This document shows, one piece after another, positions 1-7,889 of a stretch of 26,605 bases of DNA. The translations under genes and the position numbers were made by a program. This DNA is from Paracoccaceae bacterium (GTDB lineage Bacteria > Pseudomonadota > Alphaproteobacteria > Rhodobacterales > Rhodobacteraceae), in the NCBI GenBank assembly GCA_018222665.1, contig JAAEZW010000001.1, forward strand, positions 1 to 26,605, read 5' to 3'. Each line of letters begins with the position of its first letter. Position 1 is the stretch's first letter. The notes beneath the pieces are model-generated. The model worked only from the letters and a program-made list of their open reading frames with translations. It was not told where the DNA came from and searched no databases.

Positions 1-60
1 TCGTCCCAGATACACTATGCGAATATCCATAGGATGTTTCACGCAAGCTTACAAACTTGA

Positions 61-675
61 TTAGTTCAGTGGTGCACTTTCTTGTTCAGCAGAACCGTTC
101 ATCATTGGCGCTAACTGCGAAACGGCAGACTGATCAGGACGCATGGTCGCGACCAATTCGGCAACTTTTATCCCAAATTTGCGCATTTCGGATCTATTCA
201 AAATCGCCCCATTTTCGGCCAAGTATAACCAATCTGTAACATCTAATGTATGCCCACCAGAATCCTTGGGCAGGATAATGCGATATTTTAACTGAATTGA
301 AGATCCAGACACTTCACCTTGTGCGGTTCCAATGATGTCATCTGCGGTTGCGGTAAAGGTGTTACCAGGGCCCTTTTTTAGAAACCAATTTCGTTCTTGA
401 GTTTTCCCATTTGAATACGCAAAGCTTTCTGACAATGTTCCGCTATCTCCGTCCCACGTCCCCATCATGTTGGCGACAAAGGTCACGCCCACCTTACCGT
501 CAGGACCATAAATAAGGCCTTCGGACAAGATGGGTCCATTCAAGTGTTTATCCAAAACAAATAGTGGTCCAGTTTGCGAATAATCCTTGGGTGACTGTGA
601 AGAAAAGCTAAAAAACCGCGATTTGACACCGATCGCGGCAAACAAAATTACCAATAAAATCGTAAGAAATTTCAT
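61..675 (-). CDS. DUF3833 family lipid-cluster protein
   Basis: This 204-residue protein resembles the DUF3833 family, whose biochemical role is not established. Seen: an N-terminal hydrophobic segment (about residues 3-18) that could be a signal peptide or membrane anchor, then a beta-rich body with the conserved-looking stretch MMGTWDGDSGTLSESF (about 70-85) and a YRIILPKDSGG region near 131. There is no lipobox. The start ATG has a GGAG ten bases upstream. It lies 71 bp downstream of the methyltransferase on the same strand and is probably the last gene of that operon. DUF3833 genes commonly sit beside CFA-synthase-like, FAD amine-oxidase-like and DUF1365 genes, so a role in modifying membrane lipids is inferred from context. 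Family call fairly confident, function unknown. Confidence 0.8.
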   Translation of the reverse strand: MKFLTILLVILFAAIGVKSRFFSFSSQSPKDYSQTGPLFVLDKHLNGPILSEGLIYGPDGKVGVTFVANMMGTWDGDSGTLSESFAYSNGKTQERNWFLKKGPGNTFTATADDIIGTAQGEVSGSSIQLKYRIILPKDSGGHTLDVTDWLYLAENGAILNRSEMRKFGIKVAELVATMRPDQSAVSQLAPMMNGSAEQESAPLN

Positions 676-746
676 CGTTACGATACTCCAGTTTGACTGT
701 GGCTACAAATTCGTCTGTTAGTGAGCTAGGCTGAACGATATTTTAT

Positions 747-1913
747 TCAAGCGCTCTCGGCGTGTGCCAATTCAACCTGTACAACCTGCGTGTGACCCAC
801 CGAAAATGCAGCAGCGCAGATATCTAGGTAAAATTTCCAGTGCCTCAAAAATGAATCGTCATACCCCAGTCCTCTTATTTTATTGGTTTTGGCCGTCAAA
901 CGTTCGGACCATGTTCGACAGGTCAACGCATAAGATTGGGCAAATTCAAAGTTATCCTTCACAGTCAAACCAACATTATTGGCCTGTTGTGCAATGTGCG
1001 CACTTGAAAGCAACAATCCCCCTGGGAAAACGTGCTGGCGGATGTAATCCGAACCCTTGGCGTAATAATCAAAGCTATCATCTGGAACGGTGATCGCCTG
1101 AATCAATGCTCGTCCACCTTCAGCCAAGTTTTGTTTGATCGCACTAAAATAACTGGGCCAGTAGCGCTGGCCAACCGCTTCAATCATTTCGATTGAAACG
1201 ATATTATCAAATTTGCCTTTCACATCGCGATAATCACAAAGTTGGATGTCGGCACGACCATCTAAACGCGCATCTGCATAGCTGCGCTGTGCCTTTGAAA
1301 CGGTAATACCTGTAACGTGACGCCCTTGATCGGCCGCACGTTCGGCAAAACCACCCCACCCACACCCAATTTCCAAAATTCCTTCTTTATCGGTTAGGCG
1401 TGACAATGCGCGGTCATTTTTGCGATATTGCGTGGCCGTCAAATCATCACCGGGATCATTATAAATCCCCGACGAATACATCATCGTTTCATCCAACCAC
1501 AGTTGGTAAAATTCGTTTCCAACATCATAATGCGCGTAGATATTCTTTTGCGATCCAGATTTGGAATTCGCACGGACGACGCGATCAATGATTTGATACT
1601 TTAATGAATTTAACCAAGTTGCGTCGTCAAAATCAGAAAATGTATCGCGATTTGCCAGACCAACACGAATGATGCTTTCGATTGACGGCGTGTCCCATAG
1701 CCCATGTACATAGGTTTCGCCTAGTCCAATTTGACCACGTGCGGCCATCGCGCTGACCACTGCCCAATCGTGAATTTCAAGAACAGCTTCTTCGCCTGAT
1801 GATCCAAAACGATGTGTTTCGCCTTCTGGAGTTTTGATGACGACAATGCCAGAGGTGACGCCCTCACACGCTGATAGGAACCGAGACTTCAGCGCGTTGT
1901 CCGTGAATTTCAT
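747..1913 (-). CDS. Cyclopropane-fatty-acyl-phospholipid synthase-like SAM methyltransferase
   Basis: Family members transfer a methyl or methylene from S-adenosylmethionine to the double bond of acyl chains already in phospholipids. Seen in 388 residues: the CFA-type block AHYDVGNEFYQLWLDETMMY near residues 127-146 and the SAM-binding motif EIGCGWGGFAE at about 181-191. I chose ATG 1913 because AAAGGTGA sits five bases upstream; an in-frame GTG at 1922 is possible but poorly spaced. Either start lies inside the 3' end of the flavoprotein gene (about 50 bp overlap), so the two are probably translationally coupled. With the flavoprotein, DUF1365 and SDR it resembles the Rhodobacter RpoE-ChrR lipid genes tied to furan fatty acids. 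I cannot tell from sequence whether it is a UfaM-type methylase, a UfaO-type protein or a plain CFA synthase. Confidence 0.88.
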   Translation of the reverse strand: MKFTDNALKSRFLSACEGVTSGIVVIKTPEGETHRFGSSGEEAVLEIHDWAVVSAMAARGQIGLGETYVHGLWDTPSIESIIRVGLANRDTFSDFDDATWLNSLKYQIIDRVVRANSKSGSQKNIYAHYDVGNEFYQLWLDETMMYSSGIYNDPGDDLTATQYRKNDRALSRLTDKEGILEIGCGWGGFAERAADQGRHVTGITVSKAQRSYADARLDGRADIQLCDYRDVKGKFDNIVSIEMIEAVGQRYWPSYFSAIKQNLAEGGRALIQAITVPDDSFDYYAKGSDYIRQHVFPGGLLLSSAHIAQQANNVGLTVKDNFEFAQSYALTCRTWSERLTAKTNKIRGLGYDDSFLRHWKFYLDICAAAFSVGHTQVVQVELAHAESA

Positions 1914-3192
1914 GGCGATCACCTTTCAATAGTTCCGGCGCATTCATCGCACGGATGACTCTCATGGCGCTTGCAATCCCGTCCTCATGGAAACCATGAC
2001 GGTTATAAGCGCCGGCAAACCATGTGCGATTTGCACCTTGCATATTCTTAATCATAGTTTGCGCACGAATTGCTGCTGCGTCAAACACTGGATGCGCAAA
2101 CTGAACATCATCATAGATCAATTCATCTGGAATATCGTCCGTTGGGTTTAGTGTCACGAACAATGGATCACTTTCGGGAATCCCCTGCAGTAGGTTCATC
2201 CAATAGGTAACACCAATACTTCCTTGTTGAGAGCGATAAACCCAACTGGACCAACACGCGCGGCGTTGAGGCATTTGACGCACGTCCCGATGCAGCACGG
2301 CGCGATTTTCCTGATACTGTACGGATCCAAGCGCAGTTTTTTCATCCTTGGTTGCATCCGACCCCAGGATGCGCAGCGCCTGATCAGAATGGGTGGCAAA
2401 AATAATTTCATCAAACCCATCAAAGCTGTGACCGCTGATGTGCACTGAACTGTCCAAGGGTCTACGCGTCACGCCAAGCACAGGCGCACCCAATTGAATG
2501 GTCGTCCCATTTTTCAAAAGTGCCGCTTCGATACGTGACACATATTCGCGACTCCCGCCATCAACCGTCCACCATTCATGCGTTTGACCGCCCGCCAACA
2601 ATCCATGATTTCGGAAAAATTGAACAAGCGATTTTGACGGAAACTTATCGATGTCCGCGAGGGGTGTTGACCAAATCGCACCACACATAGGCAGCATGTA
2701 GTATTCTTTGAACCACTTACCCAAGCGTAGTTCGTCGATAAATTCGCCAATAGACTTATCATCACTGGCGACGTCCTCTGCGCGAGAGCCAAAACGAAAG
2801 ATGTCGCGGATCATTTTGTAAAACTGTGGACGAATAAGGTTGCGTTTTTGAGCCACGAGAGAGCCTATGCCGTTCATTGCGTATTCAAGACGGCCGTTAT
2901 CGATGGTGGCGGCAAAGCTCATATCGCTTTTCTTGATTGGCACGTCCAACTCATTGAACAAGCGCGTCAAGTATGGATAGGTTGCAAAGTTGAAAACGAT
3001 AAATCCGGTATCCACGGGCTGATCCCCATTAATACCAGCAACTTTGGTGCGTGCATGGCCGCCTAGACGACTTTCCGCCTCAAACAGTGTAACATCATGG
3101 TGTTTGGACAAATAATACGCACTGGATAACCCTGAAATTCCCGCTCCGATGACCGCAATTTTCTTGCGGGAAATATTAGGATTATCAAACAT
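1864..3192 (-). CDS. FAD/NAD(P)-binding amine-oxidase-like oxidoreductase of a lipid cluster
   Basis: A 442-residue flavoprotein of the amine oxidase/phytoene-desaturase-like superfamily. Seen: an N-terminal Rossmann motif VIGAGISGLSSAYYL (about 14-28), an acidic residue ending the second strand (LFEAES), then GGHA, and a DTGFIVFN stretch near 61-68. Members of this subgroup are usually annotated 'NAD(P)/FAD-dependent oxidoreductase' next to CFA-synthase-like genes; in Rhodobacter a desaturase (UfaD) in the furan fatty acid pathway acts on methylated phospholipid acyl chains, and this protein is a candidate for such a step (inference). It is the first gene of its operon. GAGG precedes the ATG by seven bases, and an RpoE-like promoter sits about 25-50 bp upstream. 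The 3' end overlaps the methyltransferase start. Confidence 0.87.
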   Translation of the reverse strand: MFDNPNISRKKIAVIGAGISGLSSAYYLSKHHDVTLFEAESRLGGHARTKVAGINGDQPVDTGFIVFNFATYPYLTRLFNELDVPIKKSDMSFAATIDNGRLEYAMNGIGSLVAQKRNLIRPQFYKMIRDIFRFGSRAEDVASDDKSIGEFIDELRLGKWFKEYYMLPMCGAIWSTPLADIDKFPSKSLVQFFRNHGLLAGGQTHEWWTVDGGSREYVSRIEAALLKNGTTIQLGAPVLGVTRRPLDSSVHISGHSFDGFDEIIFATHSDQALRILGSDATKDEKTALGSVQYQENRAVLHRDVRQMPQRRACWSSWVYRSQQGSIGVTYWMNLLQGIPESDPLFVTLNPTDDIPDELIYDDVQFAHPVFDAAAIRAQTMIKNMQGANRTWFAGAYNRHGFHEDGIASAMRVIRAMNAPELLKGDRHEIHGQRAEVSVPISV

Positions 3193-3215
3193 GAGTGCCT
3201 CGTTTAGTTTACACT

Positions 3216-3245
3216 TTTATACGAATATACCTCTGCGGCAGATCA
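3216..3245 (-). promoter_or_regulatory. RpoE-ChrR-like promoter for the flavoprotein operon
   Basis: Read on the minus strand, TGATCT (3245-3240) is followed by exactly 18 bases and then TATAAA (3221-3216). The known Rhodobacter RpoE-ChrR promoter is about TGATC-N18-TA, with TAAGA-like -10 boxes. Transcription would begin near 3209, giving a leader of about 17 nt before the ATG at 3192. It is back to back with the plus-strand site at 3295. Motif seen; function inferred. Confidence 0.6.
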
Positions 3246-3294
3246 ATGTTTTTTGCAAACAAATAATAATAATCATTGAAACCACCCCAAAACA

Positions 3295-3324
3295 TGATCC
3301 ATTTGCCAAATAATTGCGTAAAAA
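3295..3324 (+). promoter_or_regulatory. RpoE-ChrR-like promoter for DUF1365-SDR
   Basis: TGATCC at 3295-3300, an 18-base spacer, then TAAAAA at 3319-3324. This fits the TGATCC-N18-TA(A/G) form of Rhodobacter RpoE promoters. The predicted start of transcription (about 3330-3332) coincides with the ATG of the DUF1365 gene at 3332, so the mRNA might be leaderless. No rpoE or chrR gene is visible in the window. Confidence 0.62.
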
Positions 3325-3331
3325 TAACACT

Positions 3332-4087
3332 ATGTTGAAGATAATTTCAGGTCACACCTACCATGCACGTCGCGGCGAAATCAAAAACGCGTTTCGCTAT
3401 AGTGTCGATTATTTGTTACACGATTTTCAAAAAACACCCAACACTTGGTTGTTTTCGTTCGACCGTTTTAATCTTTGGTCTCTGCGCACATCTGATCACG
3501 GCGGCATGCCCAAATCGGGCACGGGTGTAAAATGGTTTGAACAAATCTTGACTGAAAATGGGTTTGACCCTGAAACGTGCGATACGTTCTTGATAACCGC
3601 GCCACGTTTCCTGTGGTTTGAATTTAATCCTGTTAGCTTTTGGATTGCCACGCAAGGCGGATCACCTGTTGCGATGGTTGCAGAAGTGAATAGCACCTTT
3701 GGTCAACGACACTGTTATTATTGCGCCAAGCCAGACCAGAGTGTCATCACACCAACTGACAGTTTGAAGGCACAGAAACTGATGCATGTATCGCCTTTTC
3801 AAAAAATATCTGGCGAATACACATTTAATATGGGCTTTACGCCGGAAAAATTTTCAATGCGGATTGACTATCGTAACGGCCAGCAAGGTGTATTGGCGAC
3901 ACTGGATGGATCGATCATAAACGCCAGTGACACGAGATTGGCATACGCTGCCCTTCGCCGACCGTTCGGTGCGATGCGCGTTCTAACACTTATTCATTGG
4001 CAGGCGATCAAGTTATGGATCAAAGGAGCTCCGTTTTTAGGGCGTCAAAAACCACCATCAACCTTGGTGTCAAAACGCGATGCGTAG
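3332..4087 (+). CDS. DUF1365 family protein
   Basis: DUF1365 proteins are of unknown biochemistry but co-occur with CFA-synthase-like and flavin amine-oxidase-like genes, so a role in acyl-chain modification is inferred. Seen in 251 residues: the family-typical N terminus with a HARRGEIKNAFRY stretch, an FNPVSFW motif (about residues 99-105), an EVNSTFGQRH motif (about 118-127), and KLMHVSPFQKISGEY near 150-164. I chose the ATG at 3332 because family homology begins there; an in-frame TTG at 3314 has no support. No Shine-Dalgarno sequence is visible, which agrees with possible leaderless initiation from the adjacent promoter. The stop overlaps the SDR start by 8 bp. Confidence 0.87.
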   Translation: MLKIISGHTYHARRGEIKNAFRYSVDYLLHDFQKTPNTWLFSFDRFNLWSLRTSDHGGMPKSGTGVKWFEQILTENGFDPETCDTFLITAPRFLWFEFNPVSFWIATQGGSPVAMVAEVNSTFGQRHCYYCAKPDQSVITPTDSLKAQKLMHVSPFQKISGEYTFNMGFTPEKFSMRIDYRNGQQGVLATLDGSIINASDTRLAYAALRRPFGAMRVLTLIHWQAIKLWIKGAPFLGRQKPPSTLVSKRDA

Positions 4088-4802
4088 TTTTAAAAACAAA
4101 TCAATCTGGCTGATCGGCGCAAGTGAAGGATTGGGCCGAGAAGTTGCCAAATTGCTCAACGCAGAAGGCACAAAACTTTTCTTGAGTGCACGAAATGAAA
4201 CATCACTGCGTGATTTGTGCCACGAAATGCGCGATGCTACCCCGCTTCCTTTGAACGTCACAAATGCAGACAGCATCCGTGCGGCCTATGATCAGATCGA
4301 AAATTTGGACGTTATGATTTATAATGCAGGCGCATATGATCCAATGCCCACTCAGGATTGGGATACGGACAAAGCGTTGCGCATGATTGATGTGAACCTA
4401 AACGGTTGCCTACGCGCAGTCGGAGAGGTCTTGCCTGACATGTTGGGAAATGGATCCGGACATATAGTTTTGATTGGTTCGCTTTCTGCCTATGGCGGGC
4501 TGCCCAAAGCGATTGGATATGGAGCAAGTAAGGCTGCAGTCGCCAGCATTGCAGAAACCATGCGACACGATTTGCAGGGCACAGGCATTGATGTTCAATT
4601 GATCAACCCAGGATTCATCAAAACCCGCCTTACTGATAAAAACGATTTCAAAATGCCCCAATTGCTAACCTCGGCCGAGGCCGCAAAACACGTGATAAAA
4701 GGCATGCGAAAAAATATATTTCGATATGATTTCCCGTGGCCATTTTCACGTGTCATCAAATTATTCACGAGTTTGCCGGATTTCATTAGATTTCGCGTCT
4801 GA
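4080..4802 (+). CDS. Short-chain dehydrogenase/reductase (SDR)
   Basis: A 240-residue classical SDR, an NAD(P)-dependent oxidoreductase of unknown substrate. Seen: the dinucleotide motif GASEGLG (13-19), the NAG motif (82-84), catalytic Ser in the IGSLSAYGG strand (134 or 136), and Tyr147-Lys151 in YGASK. The catalytic set is complete. The start overlaps the end of the DUF1365 gene by 8 bp, so the two genes are almost certainly one transcript. By context it probably serves the same lipid-modification pathway, perhaps acting on an oxidised acyl intermediate (inference). The C terminus ends in a hydrophobic and basic stretch (KLFTSLPDFIRFRV) that may associate with the membrane. Confidence 0.88.
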   Translation: MRSFKNKSIWLIGASEGLGREVAKLLNAEGTKLFLSARNETSLRDLCHEMRDATPLPLNVTNADSIRAAYDQIENLDVMIYNAGAYDPMPTQDWDTDKALRMIDVNLNGCLRAVGEVLPDMLGNGSGHIVLIGSLSAYGGLPKAIGYGASKAAVASIAETMRHDLQGTGIDVQLINPGFIKTRLTDKNDFKMPQLLTSAEAAKHVIKGMRKNIFRYDFPWPFSRVIKLFTSLPDFIRFRV

Positions 4803-5127
4803 TGGTGACAAAAATACACTTCGTGAACGTCAAAACATTTCAAGTCACGTGAAATAATTGAAGCAGTGAAGCAAATACGCTAATCGAGTTTTGCGAAATA
4901 AACATTCGAAAAGCTGTACCCACTCCGCCTGTAACGAACTACGGAGCGGTGCAGATAGATGTTAGACCTAAATCGAAAAATGTGCGTTATTTTAACAAAT
5001 GGTGCACAATATCAATTCACGATACGTGAATTGGTCAGTCTTTTTACACGCAAAGAGTTTCTTTCGCTCGTGTTTTCGATGGTGTGAGCCTCCCCATCTG
5101 ACCTGGTCCACCGCTATGTTTAGGAAA
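4803..5127. other. Intergenic region between convergent genes
   Basis: No convincing gene in 325 bp; short open frames on both strands lack ribosome sites and family resemblance. It lies between the 3' ends of the SDR (plus) and the MaoC-like gene (minus). It contains a near-perfect palindrome at 5013-5033 and a weaker CTCCG...CGGAG pairing around 4924-4946. No hairpin followed directly by a T-run was found. A small RNA is possible but unsupported. Confidence 0.5.
5013..5033. repeat. 9+3+9 palindrome
   Basis: CAATTCACG, the triplet ATA, then CGTGAATTG: nine perfect base pairs around a three-base centre. No T-run follows on either strand, so a classical intrinsic terminator is not indicated. 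A regulator-binding operator or part of a transcript 3' structure are both possible. Confidence 0.6.
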
Positions 5128-5970
5128 CTATGGACGCGACAGATTCGCAAAACCAGACATTGCCAGCACGCCATCGTCACGCCTGATCCAAATTTCCACT
5201 TCTGACGTGGATGTTTGCCGCCCGCAGACTTTAAACTTCATTGTATCAAACACAGGTGCCAGCGCGCGAAATTGAAAATATTTTACCGCCGCATCAGGAA
5301 AATTTTGCCGGATCAAATCAAGCATCAACGTGGAAAGCAGCGGACCGTGTACAACCAATCCCTGATATCCTTCAGTTTCAATGCAAAACGGCTGATCGTA
5401 ATGTATGCGATGGCCATTGAACGTCAGCGCGGAATAGCGAAATAACAATACGGGATCGGGGTTCACCGCATATGAAAACTCGGGCAGCGTTTCGGATGTT
5501 TTATAAACTGGTGCCATTGCGTTTTTGTCAGGCGCACTTCGATAAACGATGTCGTGCTCTTCCTCGACACAACAGGCTTCATGTTGAAATACCTTATGCG
5601 CAACGGTGACAAATACCAAATCCCCAGATTTCCCCGATTTCTGTTGAATGGATTTTATTGTCGAAACTTTGCGTGCCTCTGCCCCGATCACCAAATCGTT
5701 CAAGAATGATACGCGACTACCTGCCCACATACGGCGTGGCAGTTTTACAGGTGGCAAAAACCCACCAAGCGCTGCGTGACCATCATAATTTGCCTGATCA
5801 AGTCGATAAATCGGTAAGAAATACAACCAATGCCAAAGCGGCGGCAAAGATGAACCATCGACGTACTGTGTATCATGGTTCAAGGTCGCCGATAACGCAT
5901 TGGCTGGAAAGGCCACAATTTGATCATGGCGCTCTTCGCTGTTTCCCAACCAATCCGTTAAATCGTCCAC
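5128..5970 (-). CDS. MaoC/HTD2-like acyl-CoA hydratase (mesaconyl-C4-CoA hydratase-like)
   Basis: A 280-residue protein of the double hot-dog 'FAS1-like dehydratase/MaoC' group, often annotated mesaconyl-C4-CoA or itaconyl-CoA hydratase in Alphaproteobacteria. Seen: PPLWHWLYFLP (about 43-53), GGFLPPVKLPRRMWAGSRV (about 69-87) and, in the C-terminal domain, the hot-dog hydratase signature RYSALTFNGHRIHYD (about 179-193) with the catalytic-type N-x-H-x-I-H-x-D pattern, followed by GLVVHGPL. The start is GTG at 5970, with AAGGA 11 bases upstream. It lies 8 bp after the GST gene, last of the minus-strand run. The substrate cannot be told; an acyl-CoA hydration or dehydration role is established for the family. 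Confidence 0.82.
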   Translation of the reverse strand: MDDLTDWLGNSEERHDQIVAFPANALSATLNHDTQYVDGSSLPPLWHWLYFLPIYRLDQANYDGHAALGGFLPPVKLPRRMWAGSRVSFLNDLVIGAEARKVSTIKSIQQKSGKSGDLVFVTVAHKVFQHEACCVEEEHDIVYRSAPDKNAMAPVYKTSETLPEFSYAVNPDPVLLFRYSALTFNGHRIHYDQPFCIETEGYQGLVVHGPLLSTLMLDLIRQNFPDAAVKYFQFRALAPVFDTMKFKVCGRQTSTSEVEIWIRRDDGVLAMSGFANLSRP

Positions 5971-5978
5971 AGGTATTC

Positions 5979-6584
5979 TTATCCTTCGGGCATCGTTTGT
6001 TTAAATGCGTCCATCGCCTGCATTTTCGCCTGCCATTCCGCCATCTTAGGATGACGAGATTGCCAATCGCGATCACCGTGGCGGAAATCGATATAATCCA
6101 ATGCACACGCAACAGATATCTGTCCAGCATTCAGCGGACCCTGTAATTCTGCATATGCGCCCGTTTCCAGCGACGCGATGGCATGTTCCACTTTGGACCA
6201 CTGTGCCTCTATCCAACTGGGTGATTGTTCATTTTCTGGGCGTAACCGTTTTTCGTATGAAATCGATACACCCGACTCCATAATGCCATCGCCCAAAGCC
6301 TCAAGCGTTAAAGCTTTCCAAATATTATCCGCAGGATACATGCCCAATCCCGCCAGATCATCCAAGTAACGGCAAATAACACGACTATCGAACAGGGTAG
6401 AATTATCATCCAATATCAACGCTGGGATTTTACCCAATGGATTTGCCGAACGCGCACCATCAGCCACGTTCAATGCCGTCGTCGCAACAGGTATAAACGT
6501 AATTTTATCAGTAAAATTTCCCAAGTGTGTGTATACCGCGACTTTTCGTACAAATGGGGACGCAGGTGAATAAATAAGTTTCAT
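5979..6584 (-). CDS. Glutathione S-transferase family protein
   Basis: A 201-residue cytosolic GST-like protein. Seen: an N-terminal thioredoxin-like start (KLIYSPASPFVRKVAVY, where the Ser of SPASPF is in the usual catalytic region), the G-site pattern GKIPALILDDNSTLFDSRVI (about 53-72) with the conserved cis-Pro and the DS pair, and an all-helical C-terminal half. I chose ATG 6584, not the upstream in-frame codon at 6629, because GGAGAG lies just upstream and the family start fits. It is part of a minus-strand run with a PaiB-like gene, a second GST and mtaB. It probably handles electrophiles or acts as a glutathione lyase; the substrate is unknown. Confidence 0.87.
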   Translation of the reverse strand: MKLIYSPASPFVRKVAVYTHLGNFTDKITFIPVATTALNVADGARSANPLGKIPALILDDNSTLFDSRVICRYLDDLAGLGMYPADNIWKALTLEALGDGIMESGVSISYEKRLRPENEQSPSWIEAQWSKVEHAIASLETGAYAELQGPLNAGQISVACALDYIDFRHGDRDWQSRHPKMAEWQAKMQAMDAFKQTMPEG

Positions 6585-6638
6585 AATACTCTCCGCTGTT
6601 TTTCGTGATGTTAGCTCAAACCAACGCAATTGAAAGAT

Positions 6639-7247
6639 TTATTGCGGCAGATCTTTCATCAATTTTGCAAGCGCTGGAACATGATCGGCCAAGGCATCTG
6701 CTGCATCCAAGCGTGCTTGTTCTGGTTTATTTTGACCCAGCTTCCATGTGCTGTGCAGTTTGGAAATTTCAAACTTAAACGGTAATATCTGACGCATCAT
6801 TTTCATTTTGACGTCAACGGTCATCTTTTCCATCGTCCAAATTGCTTTGGAATGTAATTGTGACTCAAATTGATCTGATAGGCGGGCCAACAACGGTTCC
6901 AGTGCATCATCGTCCAATCGCACCAACTGACCCATTACATGGACAGCGACATAGTTCCATGTCGGCACTTGGTCGTCTATGCCATACCAATCTGGAGAGA
7001 TATATCCATCTGGACCGTTCACAATTAATGTCGTTGGTATCGCTTCACCAACGCCAGCACGCGCCATTGGGTTAGATCGGACCAAATGCAATTCGATATA
7101 CGATCTGCACGCCGATAGCAAAAAGGGAACGTGTGAGATGACTGGCAAGCCACTGGTTGATTGAACAAGTGTTCCAAAACTGGTTTGTGACACCAATTCC
7201 CAACTATGCGCGTCTGGTGTGTTTCTAAAGCTTGGGTTTGGATGCAT
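6639..7247 (-). CDS. PaiB-like FMN-binding protein
   Basis: A 202-residue member of the PaiB/FMN-binding split-barrel family, named after a Bacillus regulator of sporulation and protease genes; many proteobacterial members are probably plain flavoproteins. Seen: the N-terminal MHPNPSF start, HVPFLLS (about 40-46), HLVRSNPMA (about 54-62), the SPDWYG stretch (about 84-89), a VPTWNYVAVHVMG strand (about 94-106) typical of the family, and a C-terminal KLGQNKP motif (about 169-175). No helix-turn-helix is visible, so DNA binding is doubtful. It starts 9 bp after the second GST gene, and the next GST follows after 54 bp, so probably one transcript. Confidence 0.86.
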   Translation of the reverse strand: MHPNPSFRNTPDAHSWELVSQTSFGTLVQSTSGLPVISHVPFLLSACRSYIELHLVRSNPMARAGVGEAIPTTLIVNGPDGYISPDWYGIDDQVPTWNYVAVHVMGQLVRLDDDALEPLLARLSDQFESQLHSKAIWTMEKMTVDVKMKMMRQILPFKFEISKLHSTWKLGQNKPEQARLDAADALADHVPALAKLMKDLPQ

Positions 7248-7256
7248 GCGAATGCT

Positions 7257-7889
7257 CTAGTCCTGATGTGGAAAAAATGTTGGCGCGTCCCCGTTCGCCC
7301 ATTTTGGATATTTATCCATAATCGCCACGAACCGAGCCGAATCCTTAAAATTCTGTAACCATATCTTGGTTTTTTCCCAAGGTTGCGCAGAAAACCAATC
7401 CAAATCCACATGTGCGAATTGTCGAATGAACGGCAATATCGCAAAATCAGCCAATTTTGGATCTGGGCCAAACAAATTTCCATCCAAACGCTGTTCCAAT
7501 TCATGAATGAAACTTGACCCTGCATCGCGATTTTCAATTGGACCTATCTCAGGATACCTGTTTGGGTATTTGTATCGATCAAGCGAGTGTTTAAATGCTC
7601 CATCGCACGTCGACATAAGCGTATAACCCTCAGTCGGCATTTGCATCAGGTTCTCGGGATCGTTCTGCCCCAGCGCCCAGGCCATGATGTGCAAACTTTC
7701 ATCAACAATGCGTTCACCGACCTTCAGACAAGGCACGGTCGCCGTGGGCGATGTTTCTAAAAACTCAGGCGCCTTATCGCGCAGAACAATTTCACGTAGC
7801 TCAACTTGAATTCCGCTGCTTGCAATCGCAAGTCGAGCGCGCATCGCATAGGGGCACCGGCGAAAACTATATAAAATGGGATAGGTCAT
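7257..7889 (-). CDS. Glutathione S-transferase family protein (CPYA active site)
   Basis: A 210-residue GST-like protein with a cysteine-type active site: RRCPYAMRARLAI (about residues 10-22), resembling glutaredoxin-2-like or omega-like GSTs, which favour thiol-transfer or deglutathionylation chemistry. The G-site shows ATVPCLKVGERIVDES (about 50-65). Its ATG overlaps the mtaB stop (ATGA), so translation is coupled to mtaB. It is not closely similar to the other GST in the run, which has Ser at the comparable position. Substrate not predictable from sequence. Confidence 0.86.
   Translation of the reverse strand: MTYPILYSFRRCPYAMRARLAIASSGIQVELREIVLRDKAPEFLETSPTATVPCLKVGERIVDESLHIMAWALGQNDPENLMQMPTEGYTLMSTCDGAFKHSLDRYKYPNRYPEIGPIENRDAGSSFIHELEQRLDGNLFGPDPKLADFAILPFIRQFAHVDLDWFSAQPWEKTKIWLQNFKDSARFVAIMDKYPKWANGDAPTFFPHQD

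Noticed and set aside
5078-5125. Minus-strand resemblance to SRP RNA (GGACCAGGTCAG)
   Set aside because: Only about a dozen bases match; the conserved apical GGAA loop and AGCAG internal loop that should follow are absent.
5658-6146. 162-codon plus-strand open frame
   Set aside because: Antisense to the MaoC-like and GST genes, no family resemblance, low-complexity His/Arg-rich composition typical of shadow frames.
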